A stretch of 64,000 nt of DNA, from contig NC_014150.1 in NCBI RefSeq assembly GCF_000092845.1, forward strand, positions 2,541,510-2,605,509, in the 5' to 3' direction. Below the pieces are notes generated by a model that was given only the letters and a program-made list of their open reading frames with translations, was not told the DNA's origin and ran no database searches. Position numbers and translations under genes: made by a program. The DNA comes from Brachyspira murdochii DSM 12563 (lineage in GTDB: Bacteria > Spirochaetota > Brachyspiria > Brachyspirales > Brachyspiraceae). Each line of letters begins with the position of its first letter. The stretch's first letter is position 1. Positions 44,168 to 51,917 of this stretch are shown here, piece after piece.

Positions 44168-46027
44168 ATGGAATATGAAAAACTTATTACAAAATTAGCA
44201 TATGATTATAACATATTTAATAAAGATTCTAGTATAGAAAATATTTTAGAGCTTTTTAAAGATACAAATGAAATTAGTATTAAAGAATTAAATTTATTAA
44301 TATTCATTATTATCAATGAAAAAAGTTACTCTAATTTTTGTAAAGAATTAAAAAATATAACTAACATATATTCAGATGAACAATTAAGTAGTCTATTTTT
44401 AAGTTTTATAGCAATTGCTAATTCTGATAGCATAGATATCACTATGCAGTATAGAAATAAATTAGAAAATGAAAAAGAATTAAATATGGTATCTATGACA
44501 AATAGTAATATAAAATTAGAAAATAATTATTTTTCATGTAATGATATTATTGACACTACTGTAGATCTTTTAGACTTTAATTTTAAATTATTTAAGTATA
44601 TAACTAACAATAAGGAAATAATATCATCTACTATCAATTATATGAATATTGATCTAGTAAGAGAAAATAATAAATTTTTAATTTTAAAAACTATTTATGA
44701 ATATATATGTTTTGAAAATGCATTTTTATCTGAAGTTAGTATTTATAAATATAAAATAGAATATAAAGATAAGTTTCATATATTAAAATATATTAATTTA
44801 TTGAAGGTTAATGAAAAATTAATATCTTCTCTAATGAATACTCATAACTTGAAAATATATTATTTTGATAACATATACATAGAAAATTTAAAAATAAACG
44901 AAATGACTGGTGAAATATTTTTTGATATAGAAAAAAAGTCGGTAAAAAATATGTATATAGAAGGTAGAATGAAATTATATATAAATAGTTTAGTAATATA
45001 CCATTATTACTATGATAAAAATTATAATGATATGGCACTAAATTTTTTCAGAGTGTTTATTGCATTAGATTATATACTATACAATGTATCAAATTATATA
45101 ACTGATACAAAGCATAATATCAATTTTTATTTATTTAAAATAAATAAAAAATTACTATCTGAATATTGTACAAAAATAACTAATTTAGATAGTAATATTT
45201 GTGATGATATAATAGAATATTTAACTTATGATAATAAATCTAGTTTTTGGAATAAACCTTTAATAAAAAATGGTGATTTTTATCATTTATTAATTACACC
45301 TATAAAATATGGCAATATTATATTTATTGTAGATGAATATATGAATAATAAAACAACTTGTTTTAAAGATAAAAAAGGAAATCTATTTGAAAAATTTGTC
45401 GTAGATGAAATTACACTTCTATTATCTGAAAAAAAATTTTTTTATAAAATAGATCATGGTAAATATAAAATTTCTAAAAAAGAGATGGAGGAAATAGATT
45501 TTATATTAGAAACAAAAAATACAATTATAGTAGCTGAAATTAAATGTATTAGATATCCATTTAATTCACAGTTAATACAAAGATATGAAACTATTATTAA
45601 TAAAGCGGTTGATCAAATAATAAGAAAAACTACATTTTTAATAAAAAATAATAAAAAATTTCAAAATAAAAAAATTTCATTTCAAAATAAAAAAATTATT
45701 AAATGTGTTATAACAAATTATAGTTTATTTTCTGGAACAGAAAGATCTGGAGTTTATATTATAGATATAAATATGCTTCGTAAATATATTAATGTTGGTA
45801 AAGAAGGATTTATCAAGTATGACTTAAGTACTAGAGAAAAACATGAAATAGCTAAAAACTTATATAATACTGAAGATGAATTTTCTAATAACTTTGAAAT
45901 ATATTTTATGAGCTCAAATTCTTTTTATGAAGATAGAATTAAAATAATAACTAAGAAATTAAAAATAGGAAATTTTGAAATATCTATACCTACAATAATA
46001 GAGAATAAATTGTTTCATTACGAATAA
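44168..46027 (+). CDS. large protein with C-terminal PD-(D/E)xK nuclease domain, cassette partner
   Basis: 619 residues. The first ~390 are helical and match no family known to me. The C-terminal part has the nuclease core: Glu408 in GNLFEKFVVDEI, Asp444 in MEEIDFILET and Glu457-x-Lys459 in IIVAEIKCIRYPF, then a helix RYETIINKAVDQIIRK, as in NERD-like or restriction-type nucleases. It lies 46 bases after the ATPase-nuclease gene with its own GGGA ribosome site, so the two are likely one operon. It is very AT-rich. A joint defence role is inferred. Confidence 0.62.
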   Translation: MEYEKLITKLAYDYNIFNKDSSIENILELFKDTNEISIKELNLLIFIIINEKSYSNFCKELKNITNIYSDEQLSSLFLSFIAIANSDSIDITMQYRNKLENEKELNMVSMTNSNIKLENNYFSCNDIIDTTVDLLDFNFKLFKYITNNKEIISSTINYMNIDLVRENNKFLILKTIYEYICFENAFLSEVSIYKYKIEYKDKFHILKYINLLKVNEKLISSLMNTHNLKIYYFDNIYIENLKINEMTGEIFFDIEKKSVKNMYIEGRMKLYINSLVIYHYYYDKNYNDMALNFFRVFIALDYILYNVSNYITDTKHNINFYLFKINKKLLSEYCTKITNLDSNICDDIIEYLTYDNKSSFWNKPLIKNGDFYHLLITPIKYGNIIFIVDEYMNNKTTCFKDKKGNLFEKFVVDEITLLLSEKKFFYKIDHGKYKISKKEMEEIDFILETKNTIIVAEIKCIRYPFNSQLIQRYETIINKAVDQIIRKTTFLIKNNKKFQNKKISFQNKKIIKCVITNYSLFSGTERSGVYIIDINMLRKYINVGKEGFIKYDLSTREKHEIAKNLYNTEDEFSNNFEIYFMSSNSFYEDRIKIITKKLKIGNFEISIPTIIENKLFHYE

Positions 46028-46092
46028 TAATACCTCTGCGTAAGCTTTGTGTAGTATTATTATATAGTTGCGATAACATAAATTATCGCAAC
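46025..46092. repeat. right bracket: two hairpins after the nuclease cassette
   Basis: TAATAATAC / GTATTATTA (46025-46033 / 46044-46052), then the perfect 10-bp hairpin GTTGCGATAA / TTATCGCAAC (46067-46076 / 46083-46092). The second shares its left arm and loop length with the hairpin at 42067, exactly 4000 bases away. Confidence 0.7.
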
Positions 46093-46099
46093 ACTGTAT

Positions 46100-46228
46100 C
46101 TAATTGATATAATCTAAAATAAGTTTTTTAATATACTTACGTACGCTCATATTATTTTCTTTAGCTAATCTTTTTAATAGCTTATATTCTTTATAATTAA
46201 ATCTGCAAACTACTAATCTTTTTTTCAT
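46100..46228 (-). CDS. 42-residue RHH-like protein (excisionase/regulator candidate)
   Basis: Not large enough for usual ORF cut-offs. ATG at 46228 overlaps the recombinase stop (TAATG), with GGAGGT 6 bases before. The product has strand RLVVCRFNYKE, helix YKLLKRLAKEN, turn NMS and helix VRKYIKKLILDY, an RHH core with nothing else. Small basic DNA-binding proteins coupled to integrases often act as excisionase or as integrase regulators. Confidence 0.6.
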   Translation of the reverse strand: MKKRLVVCRFNYKEYKLLKRLAKENNMSVRKYIKKLILDYIN

Positions 46229-47175
46229 TATTCTACCTCCAAACTTTTTAAGTATATTCCTGTTATAGCTATACTGCTATGATTTAATGCCTGTCTAATG
46301 AGTTCTATATCTTTGGTTTGTTTGTATAAAGTAACAGCAAAATAATGCCTTATATCATGTATAGAATATGCAGCTTTTATTTTACCTTGCTGATATAAAC
46401 GCTTTGAACTTCTATAAAAAATGTTTCTTATCACTTCAGAACTTTTATTTTTGAAAGGATTATTAAAAGAAAGATTATTCTGTTTCGCTCTGCGGGCTTT
46501 AGCCAATAATTTAATAACTTTATCTGTAACTTTCCAGCTTATTTCCTTGCCTTTTGAATATGAATAATATTTGTTATTTCTTATTTCTAGTTTAGGTAAA
46601 GCACCAACACGTACTCCGCATTCCATTATAAAAATGATGGCCACTTTTATAAGAGGATCTGCTATATCTTTAATTATTAATTCAATTTCTTTTTTAGTTG
46701 GGACTTCAAGTCTTTTTTTGTTCTTCACAGGCGGACGAGTTTTTGTACCTCGAAAAGGATTTTTCATAAACGGATATCTTCTCTCTAAAAAAGAAAAGAA
46801 AGAGGAACATGAAGAAACTAATGCACGTATACTTAAATTAGAAAGTTCACTTGAATTGACTTCCGTTATAAAATCATCAGCTTCTCTTGCTTTAATAAAT
46901 AAAATATTTTTCTTATTCATTTTGCAGTATTCCTCTAGTTTATTAAGTCCGTTTCTATATTGTCTTTTTGTGTGATTGCTTTTTGTTTTTGAACATTGCT
47001 TAAAAAAGTTTTCTTTTTCTATTTCATAATCTATCTGTTTAATAAGCTGCTCTTCTTTCATATAGTCAAGTATATTTAAGTAGTTAGCTTGCTTAATGAG
47101 AAGTTCCGCTTGTTTTTCTGTTATTATATTATTATTGTTTTGTACTATTAATTTATTATTGCTTTTAGAAGCCAT
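46228..47175 (-). CDS. tyrosine recombinase 2
   Basis: 315 residues. The N-terminal core-binding domain includes TKSNHTKRQYRNGLNKLEEY. The catalytic domain has Arg in MECGVRVGALPKLEI, Lys in YSKGKEISWKV, HDIRHYFAV (His-x-x-Arg-His), LNHSSIAITG and the Tyr in IYLKSLE close to the C-terminus. It is the last large gene of the leftward early operon and is followed by a coupled tiny RHH gene. It may be the actual prophage integrase, with integrase 1 belonging to another element, or the reverse. Confidence 0.87.
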   Translation of the reverse strand: MASKSNNKLIVQNNNNIITEKQAELLIKQANYLNILDYMKEEQLIKQIDYEIEKENFFKQCSKTKSNHTKRQYRNGLNKLEEYCKMNKKNILFIKAREADDFITEVNSSELSNLSIRALVSSCSSFFSFLERRYPFMKNPFRGTKTRPPVKNKKRLEVPTKKEIELIIKDIADPLIKVAIIFIMECGVRVGALPKLEIRNNKYYSYSKGKEISWKVTDKVIKLLAKARRAKQNNLSFNNPFKNKSSEVIRNIFYRSSKRLYQQGKIKAAYSIHDIRHYFAVTLYKQTKDIELIRQALNHSSIAITGIYLKSLEVE

Positions 47176-47253
47176 GTTTATACCTTTTTATTAAATTAAA
47201 GACAAAAGCCTTCATTTAATAAAAAGAATATAAACTTTTATAACTATGTATTA

Positions 47254-47661
47254 TTAAAACGGTACCTCCTCACCGAGTAGGTGCCTATCGGCATCATCTT
47301 CCTGACTATTATTTTCTACTGCATTATTCACATCTTTTTTATCAGCAAGCATCTGCATTGACTGCATAATTATTCTCACTTTAGATTTAGTAGTGTTTGT
47401 ATTTTTATCCTGCCATCTTTCCTGCCTTAGTGTTCCGCATATTAAAACTTGCTTTCCTTTTATAAGATATTTACTTACTGTTTCTGCTAATTTTCCAAAA
47501 GCTACTATATCAAAATAATTTACTTCTGTAGTATTTTTTGTAATTACATAATAATTGTTTGCTATAGAAAACTCAGCAATTTCCATTCCTCCTTGTGTAT
47601 ATTTTCGCTGCGGGTCAGCAGTTAGCCTTCCTATTAATGTTACAATGTTATGATCGCTCAT
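47254..47661 (-). CDS. ssb: single-stranded DNA-binding protein
   Basis: 135 residues. OB fold: NIVTLIGRLTADPQRKYTQG, AEFSIANNYYV, NYFDIVAFGKLAETVSKYLI, KGKQVLICGTLRQERWQDKN. The C-terminal tip is GEEVPF, the usual acidic partner-binding tail. The residues just before it (DADRHLLGE) are encoded by a dispersed palindrome (47271-47292). It protects ssDNA in phage replication. Confidence 0.95.
   Translation of the reverse strand: MSDHNIVTLIGRLTADPQRKYTQGGMEIAEFSIANNYYVITKNTTEVNYFDIVAFGKLAETVSKYLIKGKQVLICGTLRQERWQDKNTNTTKSKVRIIMQSMQMLADKKDVNNAVENNSQEDDADRHLLGEEVPF
47271..47292. repeat. 22-bp palindromic element inside ssb
   Basis: Exact inverse copy of 37191-37212 (starts CACCGAG, ends TATCGGC), read here in a different frame next to the essential SSB tail. 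Confidence 0.85.
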
Positions 47662-47687
47662 TATATTTCACTCCATATTAATTAATG

Positions 47688-48185
47688 TTATTCATATTCT
47701 ATATAATCCCTAATTAAAATATTGCTGCATTTGCCATGCTTAATTCTTTTTATAGTATTAATTAAAAGCCTGTTTTCAAGTCCTTTATCAATTTTGAATG
47801 CACCGCTTTTTTTCTGTATTTTAAAATTACCATTATCATAATACCATATTAATCCCCATCCGATAGGTAAGTCCTCTTTTTTTATTAATCCTTCAGGACA
47901 TACATAATATCTATTTGTACCTATAGAAGATTTAAAAGTTTCTATACGCATTTTACTATCTAATTTATAAACTATCCTATGTGGTTTTAATAAATCCCTT
48001 CTAAAATCTTTTATATCTGTTTTTATTTCATAAAGAGTTGTATTTGAATAGTTATCAAATATTAATACATCAGGATTTTCCTTCACTAATAAACATTTAT
48101 ATTCTATCAAAGCAATACTTTCCAAAAAATATTTAGCTGTAAGACAGCATAGATCCGAATGTGTTATTTTTTTTATTTTTTTCAT
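47688..48185 (-). CDS. MmcB-like PD-(D/E)xK nuclease-family protein
   Basis: 165 residues. KENPDVLIFDNYSNTTLYEI followed by KTDIKDFRRDLLKPHRIVYK gives Asp...Glu-x-Lys and the D-F-R-x-D-x-x-K pattern of MmcB-type DNA repair nucleases; NRYYVCPEGLIKKEDLPIGW and GLIW continue that fold. It probably processes DNA in phage recombination or repair, next to ssb. Confidence 0.7.
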   Translation of the reverse strand: MKKIKKITHSDLCCLTAKYFLESIALIEYKCLLVKENPDVLIFDNYSNTTLYEIKTDIKDFRRDLLKPHRIVYKLDSKMRIETFKSSIGTNRYYVCPEGLIKKEDLPIGWGLIWYYDNGNFKIQKKSGAFKIDKGLENRLLINTIKRIKHGKCSNILIRDYIEYE

Positions 48186-48207
48186 TTTACTATACCTATT
48201 TCATTGC

Positions 48208-48378
48208 TTAAAAGTTTAGCTTTATTAATATATCACAAAGTAAAGAAGCAATATTTGATAAAAAGAAACAAAGTAAATAGAAAGCCTTAGCTATATCATT
48301 TTTTGATGTTATACTAATAAAAATACATATAACACTAAATATTCCAAAACTTATAGAACCTATTTGATAAACCATCAT
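48208..48378 (-). CDS. 56-residue two-helix membrane protein
   Basis: ATG at 48378 overlaps the stop of the preceding gene (ATGATG arrangement), so translation is coupled. The product has helix one (GSISFGIFSVICIFISI), a short polar turn TSKNDIAK and helix two (AFYLLCFFLSNIASLLCDIL). No family recognised. It fills the gap between two early genes. Confidence 0.5.
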   Translation of the reverse strand: MMVYQIGSISFGIFSVICIFISITSKNDIAKAFYLLCFFLSNIASLLCDILIKLNF

Positions 48379-48605
48379 TTTATAACCTTATTCAATATAT
48401 TTTCTATTGCCTGCATATAAAACCCCAAACTATGATGACACTCCAATCTCTCATTATTTATAGTTAAAAATAATTCATTTTTCTTTTTTACTTTTTTATA
48501 ACTAACATTAATATTTTTGTATTTATATTTTAATATTCCTAGAATATCATTCATTCTTCTGAACTCATCATTTACATCATTATAATTAATAATCGCTTTA
48601 ATCAT
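48375..48605 (-). CDS. small early phage protein
   Basis: 76 residues, alpha/beta: FRRMNDILGILKYKYKNINV, then a Lys-rich strand pair (KKVKKKNELFLTINNERLEC) and a C-terminal helix LGFYMQAIENILNKVIK. No family recognised. It is in a tight row of small early genes with spacings of 3-4 bases. Confidence 0.5.
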   Translation of the reverse strand: MIKAIINYNDVNDEFRRMNDILGILKYKYKNINVSYKKVKKKNELFLTINNERLECHHSLGFYMQAIENILNKVIK

Positions 48606-48608
48606 TTT

Positions 48609-48809
48609 TTATATCTCTACTATATCAAATAATGAGCTTAGAACATTATAATATTTATTATATTCATCTTCTGAATCACATTCTATTGTTGTAGGCAATC
48701 CGCTATCTAAAGTAAATATCCTTATGCTCTTTTTATTTTCATCAAAATAAATATTTGATATACAGTTTATATTTATTAAATATTTTTTAATAAAAATACC
48801 TTTCAGCAT
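48609..48809 (-). CDS. small early phage protein
   Basis: 66 residues, beta-rich start (IKKYLININCISNIYFDENK, SIRIFTLDSGLPTTIEC) and a helical end (EDEYNKYYNVLSSLFDIVEI). The layout resembles small PH-like or YcfA-like folds but no family can be named. It is packed between two other small early genes. Confidence 0.5.
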   Translation of the reverse strand: MLKGIFIKKYLININCISNIYFDENKKSIRIFTLDSGLPTTIECDSEDEYNKYYNVLSSLFDIVEI

Positions 48810-48812
48810 AAA

Positions 48813-49007
48813 TTACTCCTCATATTCACAAACAATCGTTATTGGAATACCCATATACTTTGATAAACCTTCTAAGCATGATATACAAAGTTTACCTTCT
48901 TTTTCTTTCTCTTTTTCTATACCATCTTTATCTTTATATTTAATATTTATTTGTCCTTCCAATATCTCATCATCATTTATATTTTTTTTACATATATCAC
49001 AAATCAT
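48813..49007 (-). CDS. small zinc-ribbon protein
   Basis: 64 residues with Cys3, Cys6 (CDIC) and Cys41, Cys44 (CISC) as a probable zinc ribbon, an acidic/basic linker (YKDKDGIEKEKEKEGK) and a short C-terminal strand. Typical of small phage early proteins; target unknown. Confidence 0.55.
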   Translation of the reverse strand: MICDICKKNINDDEILEGQINIKYKDKDGIEKEKEKEGKLCISCLEGLSKYMGIPITIVCEYEE

Positions 49008-49037
49008 TTTTACACTCCGTTTTTTATTATTTAAGGT

Positions 49038-49757
49038 TTATATATCTTTTATTAATTCCAACATTTTATTGCACTTTTTTTCTATCCGAAGTCTTTCACC
49101 GCATCTATTTAAAATATATCCGAGTGTATAAAACCTATCAAAAACTTCCATACTTAATGTATTGCAATGCTGTATTAAAGCAGAAGCTCCTATTAAGTTT
49201 AATTGTATAAATGACATATATACACACATCAAATCTAAATCATTAATATTCCATATTAATTTTTCTGCATAATTATAGCCTAATTCTTCTACTATCTGAC
49301 ATGAAGCTATAACAATTCCTCCGCTTCCTGCTGCTGGTTCATTGCAGTAAATAAAAGATTTACTTTCCAATAATGATTTATCAAAATTAATTTTATTCAT
49401 ACAGTATGATAATTCATAAGGTGTAAAAAATTGACCTTTGAAATCATTTTTTAATTCAAGTTCTTGAAATAAAACTCCTAATACATCCTGATATCTGTTA
49501 CTCTGGTATTCATTTACTAATCCTAATTTAAATGCATTAAAAAACTCCATTTCATTTTCATCATAAGCAACAGCAATTTTTTTAAATTGTTCTATTCTTT
49601 TTTCCTTATCTTCCATATTAAGACTTATTCCTATTGCAATATTTAATGCTGTCATAGCTATAAAATCATAAAATACTTTAGCTATTGTATGTTTATAAGC
49701 AACATTCTTTAATATGTTATACAGATTTTTATATTTAGATGATTTTAATTTATTCAT
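49038..49757 (-). CDS. N6-adenine methylase-like protein lacking the catalytic motif
   Basis: 239 residues. The type I HsdM-like core is recognisable: GVLFQELELKNDFKGQFFTP, then YELSYCM, motif I FIYCNEPAAGSGGIVIA and DLDLMCVYMSFIQLNLIGAS. The catalytic motif (D/N-P-P-Y/F) expected after this point is absent; HCNTLSMEVFDRFY stands there instead. Similar shortened proteins are common in phages. It may bind SAM or DNA without methylating. Confidence 0.7.
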   Translation of the reverse strand: MNKLKSSKYKNLYNILKNVAYKHTIAKVFYDFIAMTALNIAIGISLNMEDKEKRIEQFKKIAVAYDENEMEFFNAFKLGLVNEYQSNRYQDVLGVLFQELELKNDFKGQFFTPYELSYCMNKINFDKSLLESKSFIYCNEPAAGSGGIVIASCQIVEELGYNYAEKLIWNINDLDLMCVYMSFIQLNLIGASALIQHCNTLSMEVFDRFYTLGYILNRCGERLRIEKKCNKMLELIKDI

Positions 49758-50191
49758 TTTTTATTTCCCTTATTCTTTTTTATATATTTATACAAAGTTT
49801 CTTTATTATCTTTGACTTTATATAATATATCCAAAACAACATCTTCAGGTTTTTTCTTAGTGTTTATAGCAGTTTGATATATAAGTGTTGCATATCCTAT
49901 TAAAATATCTTCATAGCTGCCTTTGGTTTTTATCAGGGTTTGATTTTCTTTTGTATTATCAAATATTATAATAGTGTCTTTCATTATATCTTTCCATTTA
50001 TCATATTCATATATCTTGTTTTTATTATTAAGTTCTTCTATAATTAAATCTATTTTTTCCCTATCTTCTTCAGATTGTTTAAACTCCCATGAATAAGGCT
50101 CTTCTAAATCGATAAGTTTAATAAAATGCTTTTTAATAATCAAAAAGCATTTTATTGCCTTCGCTATCAACTTTATCACCATCTGCATCAA
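49754..50191 (-). CDS. early phage protein of unknown function
   Basis: Up to 145 residues; the frame overlaps the preceding gene by 59 bases, so a TTG near 50143 (protein starting LIIKKHFIKLIDLEEP) may be the true start. The body is helical and charged (EEDREKIDLIIEELNNKNKI, YEDILIGYATLIYQTAINTK) and ends in a Lys-rich tail. It overlaps the methylase-like gene by 4 bases. Confidence 0.5.
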   Translation of the reverse strand: MMQMVIKLIAKAIKCFLIIKKHFIKLIDLEEPYSWEFKQSEEDREKIDLIIEELNNKNKIYEYDKWKDIMKDTIIIFDNTKENQTLIKTKGSYEDILIGYATLIYQTAINTKKKPEDVVLDILYKVKDNKETLYKYIKKNKGNKK

Positions 50192-50987
50192 AATCCCAAT
50201 TATTTATATTATCAGTATCTACACTTAATGGATCTTCATCTTCATCTATTATTTTATAATTAGACTGTTCTTCATCTTCTGAGAAAGACATTATCTCATT
50301 GTTTTCTTTTAATGTTTCTTCAAAAGATTTATTTTCTCTTTTATCAATTTCTTTTTGTATATCTTCTTTATAATGATCATTCATTGTAACTTTATTCAAT
50401 TCTTTTAACTCATCAATAGTAAGCTCTGATAGTCTTCTGCCCTGTGTTATTTTATTTTCAAGCTCTCTGCTTTTATTAAACTTCCTGCCTTGTAAAATAT
50501 GTTTTGCAGTTTCTGTGGTATTATATAAAGCTGATAATTCTTTATCTAATGGAATTATTTTCTCAAGTTCTTCGTCTGTCAGTTCATTGTATGCTCTGCC
50601 ATTTGTTATAGATTGTATTTTATTTTCAAGCTCAGTTTTTCTTGATATTTCTTTTATTGGTTTTTCTACTTCTTCTATATTGTTATCATCAATATATTCA
50701 CCTCGTTTTTTCAATTCTTCTATAACTCTATTTCTATATCCTTCTTGTAAATTATAATTTGAAAGATATTGTTTTAATGAAATAGTATTTATTAGAATCC
50801 ATACAGTTCCTTTGTACTCACCTATAGGACATACAGAAAAATCAATATTTTCTTTTTTCTCATTGCTGCTATTTTTTGATATAAACCTCTGTATAGCATT
50901 CATAATAGTATTAGCTTCTGCTTTATTGTCAGACTTAAAAGTTATGCCAAAAAGTCCATTATCTTCTACAAAGTTTAGCTCTCTCAT
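50133..50987 (-). CDS. early phage protein with internal helical repeat
   Basis: 284 residues. The N-terminal 100 residues are alpha/beta (FVEDNGLFGITFKSDNKAEA, VWILINTISLKQYLS). Two similar helical units follow (ELENKIQSITNGRAYNELTD and ELENKITQGRRLSELTIDEL), then a very acidic tail (DEDEDPLSVDTDNINNWDFD). No family recognised; the position between replication genes and the methylase-like gene suggests recombination or nucleoprotein work. Confidence 0.5.
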   Translation of the reverse strand: MRELNFVEDNGLFGITFKSDNKAEANTIMNAIQRFISKNSSNEKKENIDFSVCPIGEYKGTVWILINTISLKQYLSNYNLQEGYRNRVIEELKKRGEYIDDNNIEEVEKPIKEISRKTELENKIQSITNGRAYNELTDEELEKIIPLDKELSALYNTTETAKHILQGRKFNKSRELENKITQGRRLSELTIDELKELNKVTMNDHYKEDIQKEIDKRENKSFEETLKENNEIMSFSEDEEQSNYKIIDEDEDPLSVDTDNINNWDFDADGDKVDSEGNKMLFDY

Positions 50988-51217
50988 TCTTCATTCCTTT
51001 TTTCTAATTCCGTTTTTAATCTTACTGCCTCTTTTATAATATCAATAAAACCATCAGCAGGTACATTTTCTTTATTGGTTACAAAGTATATAAACTCAGT
51101 CAACAAATAAATAGTATCTTCGCTGCTAATATTTTTAGCATCGATAATAATACGTTCTTCTTTATTATCTCGTTCTATATGTATATATTGTTTTTGACTA
51201 TCTATTTTCATAATCAT
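50984..51217 (-). CDS. small early phage protein
   Basis: 77 residues, N-terminal strands (SQKQYIHIERDNKEERIIID), a helix EDTIYLLTEFIYFVTN and a C-terminal helix IDIIKEAVRLKTELEKRN. It overlaps the next gene by 4 bases. No family recognised. Confidence 0.5.
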   Translation of the reverse strand: MIMKIDSQKQYIHIERDNKEERIIIDAKNISSEDTIYLLTEFIYFVTNKENVPADGFIDIIKEAVRLKTELEKRNEE

Positions 51218-51223
51218 ATCCTA

Positions 51224-51493
51224 TTAATAATCTTTCTTTTTATTTCCAAAAGCTCCATCTTCTTTTGCTGTTTTTCTGCTATGACACCTTTTGCATAAAG
51301 CCTGCAGATTATTTTTATCATAAAACAGAGGATCATCTTCGCTTTCTATTCTTTTTATATGGTCCACATGTTCAGCAAAGTTATGGCATTCCTCAAAGTT
51401 TTTGCAAAGCGGATTTTCTTTCAAAAAACTTTCTCTAAAAGCACGCCATTTTTTGCTTTTGTATCTTTTATATGCTTTTTCATCTCTTCTCAT
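51224..51493 (-). CDS. HNH endonuclease
   Basis: 89 residues. KKWRAFRESFLKENPLC leads to the HNH core: HVDHIKRIES (His45), the central Asn62 in KNNLQALCKRCHSRK, Cys67/Cys70 and His71 with Cys30/Cys36 for zinc. In HK97-like phages HNH proteins assist terminase at cos. Here the gene lies in the early module, about 10 kb from terminase in the map. It starts directly after a hairpin element and has no clear SD. Confidence 0.88.
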   Translation of the reverse strand: MRRDEKAYKRYKSKKWRAFRESFLKENPLCKNFEECHNFAEHVDHIKRIESEDDPLFYDKNNLQALCKRCHSRKTAKEDGAFGNKKKDY

Positions 51494-51523
51494 TGCTGCT
51501 ATGTTCGAACCCGCCTAATATAC

Positions 51524-51545
51524 CCGAGCAAACAAGTTTACTCGG
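51524..51545. repeat. nested hairpin element (CCGAGCAAAC type)
   Basis: CCGAGCAAAC / GTTTACTCGG (one mismatch) with an AA loop, enclosed by AACCCGCC and GGCGGTTT. It sits between the HNH and Nmad1-like genes. Confidence 0.75.
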
Positions 51546-51555
51546 CGGCGGTTTC

Positions 51556-51846
51556 TCACTTTCCTCCTTTATTACTACCTTGTTCTTTTAGATAAATACT
51601 AAAAAGAACTGCATAGCCTGCTATATCAAATACAGTATCAATAATACTTTCCTCTACCATTGGCTTTTCTTTTGATAGTATAAGAGTTTTTAATCTGTTT
51701 AATTTATCTTCTATTCTTATTAATCCTATGCTTATACCGTACTCATGCAATGTTTTATCATAACTATTTCCATAATCTTTATTCTTCTTAATTAATAAGT
51801 TTTTAAGCTCTTCACATTCATTAATAATTAAATCTTCTTTATTCAT
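51556..51846 (-). CDS. nucleotide-modification-associated protein (Nmad1/DUF1599-like)
   Basis: 96 residues. ELKNLLIKKNKDYGNSYDKT followed by GISIGLIRIEDKLNRLKTLI and ESIIDTVFDIAGYAVLFSIY matches the all-helical DUF1599 family, which often co-occurs with modified-base pathways in phages (established for the family; activity here is inferred). Confidence 0.72.
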   Translation of the reverse strand: MNKEDLIINECEELKNLLIKKNKDYGNSYDKTLHEYGISIGLIRIEDKLNRLKTLILSKEKPMVEESIIDTVFDIAGYAVLFSIYLKEQGSNKGGK

Positions 51847-51880
51847 TTTTTACCTCCTGATTTTTGAACATCTTATTTAC

Positions 51881-51905
51881 AAGTTATCAACATTGTTGAC
51901 AACTT
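51881..51905. promoter_or_regulatory. near-perfect palindrome upstream of the Nmad1-like gene
   Basis: AAGTTATCAAC, ATT, GTTGACAACTT, with one mismatch per arm pair. It lies 35 bases upstream of the Nmad1-like start and could be an operator or hairpin. Confidence 0.5.
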
Positions 51906-51917
51906 ATAAACATAGAA

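Noticed and set aside
51505-51545. tRNA-like GTTCGAAC sequence
   Set aside because: No cloverleaf can be formed; the sequence is part of the nested hairpin element.
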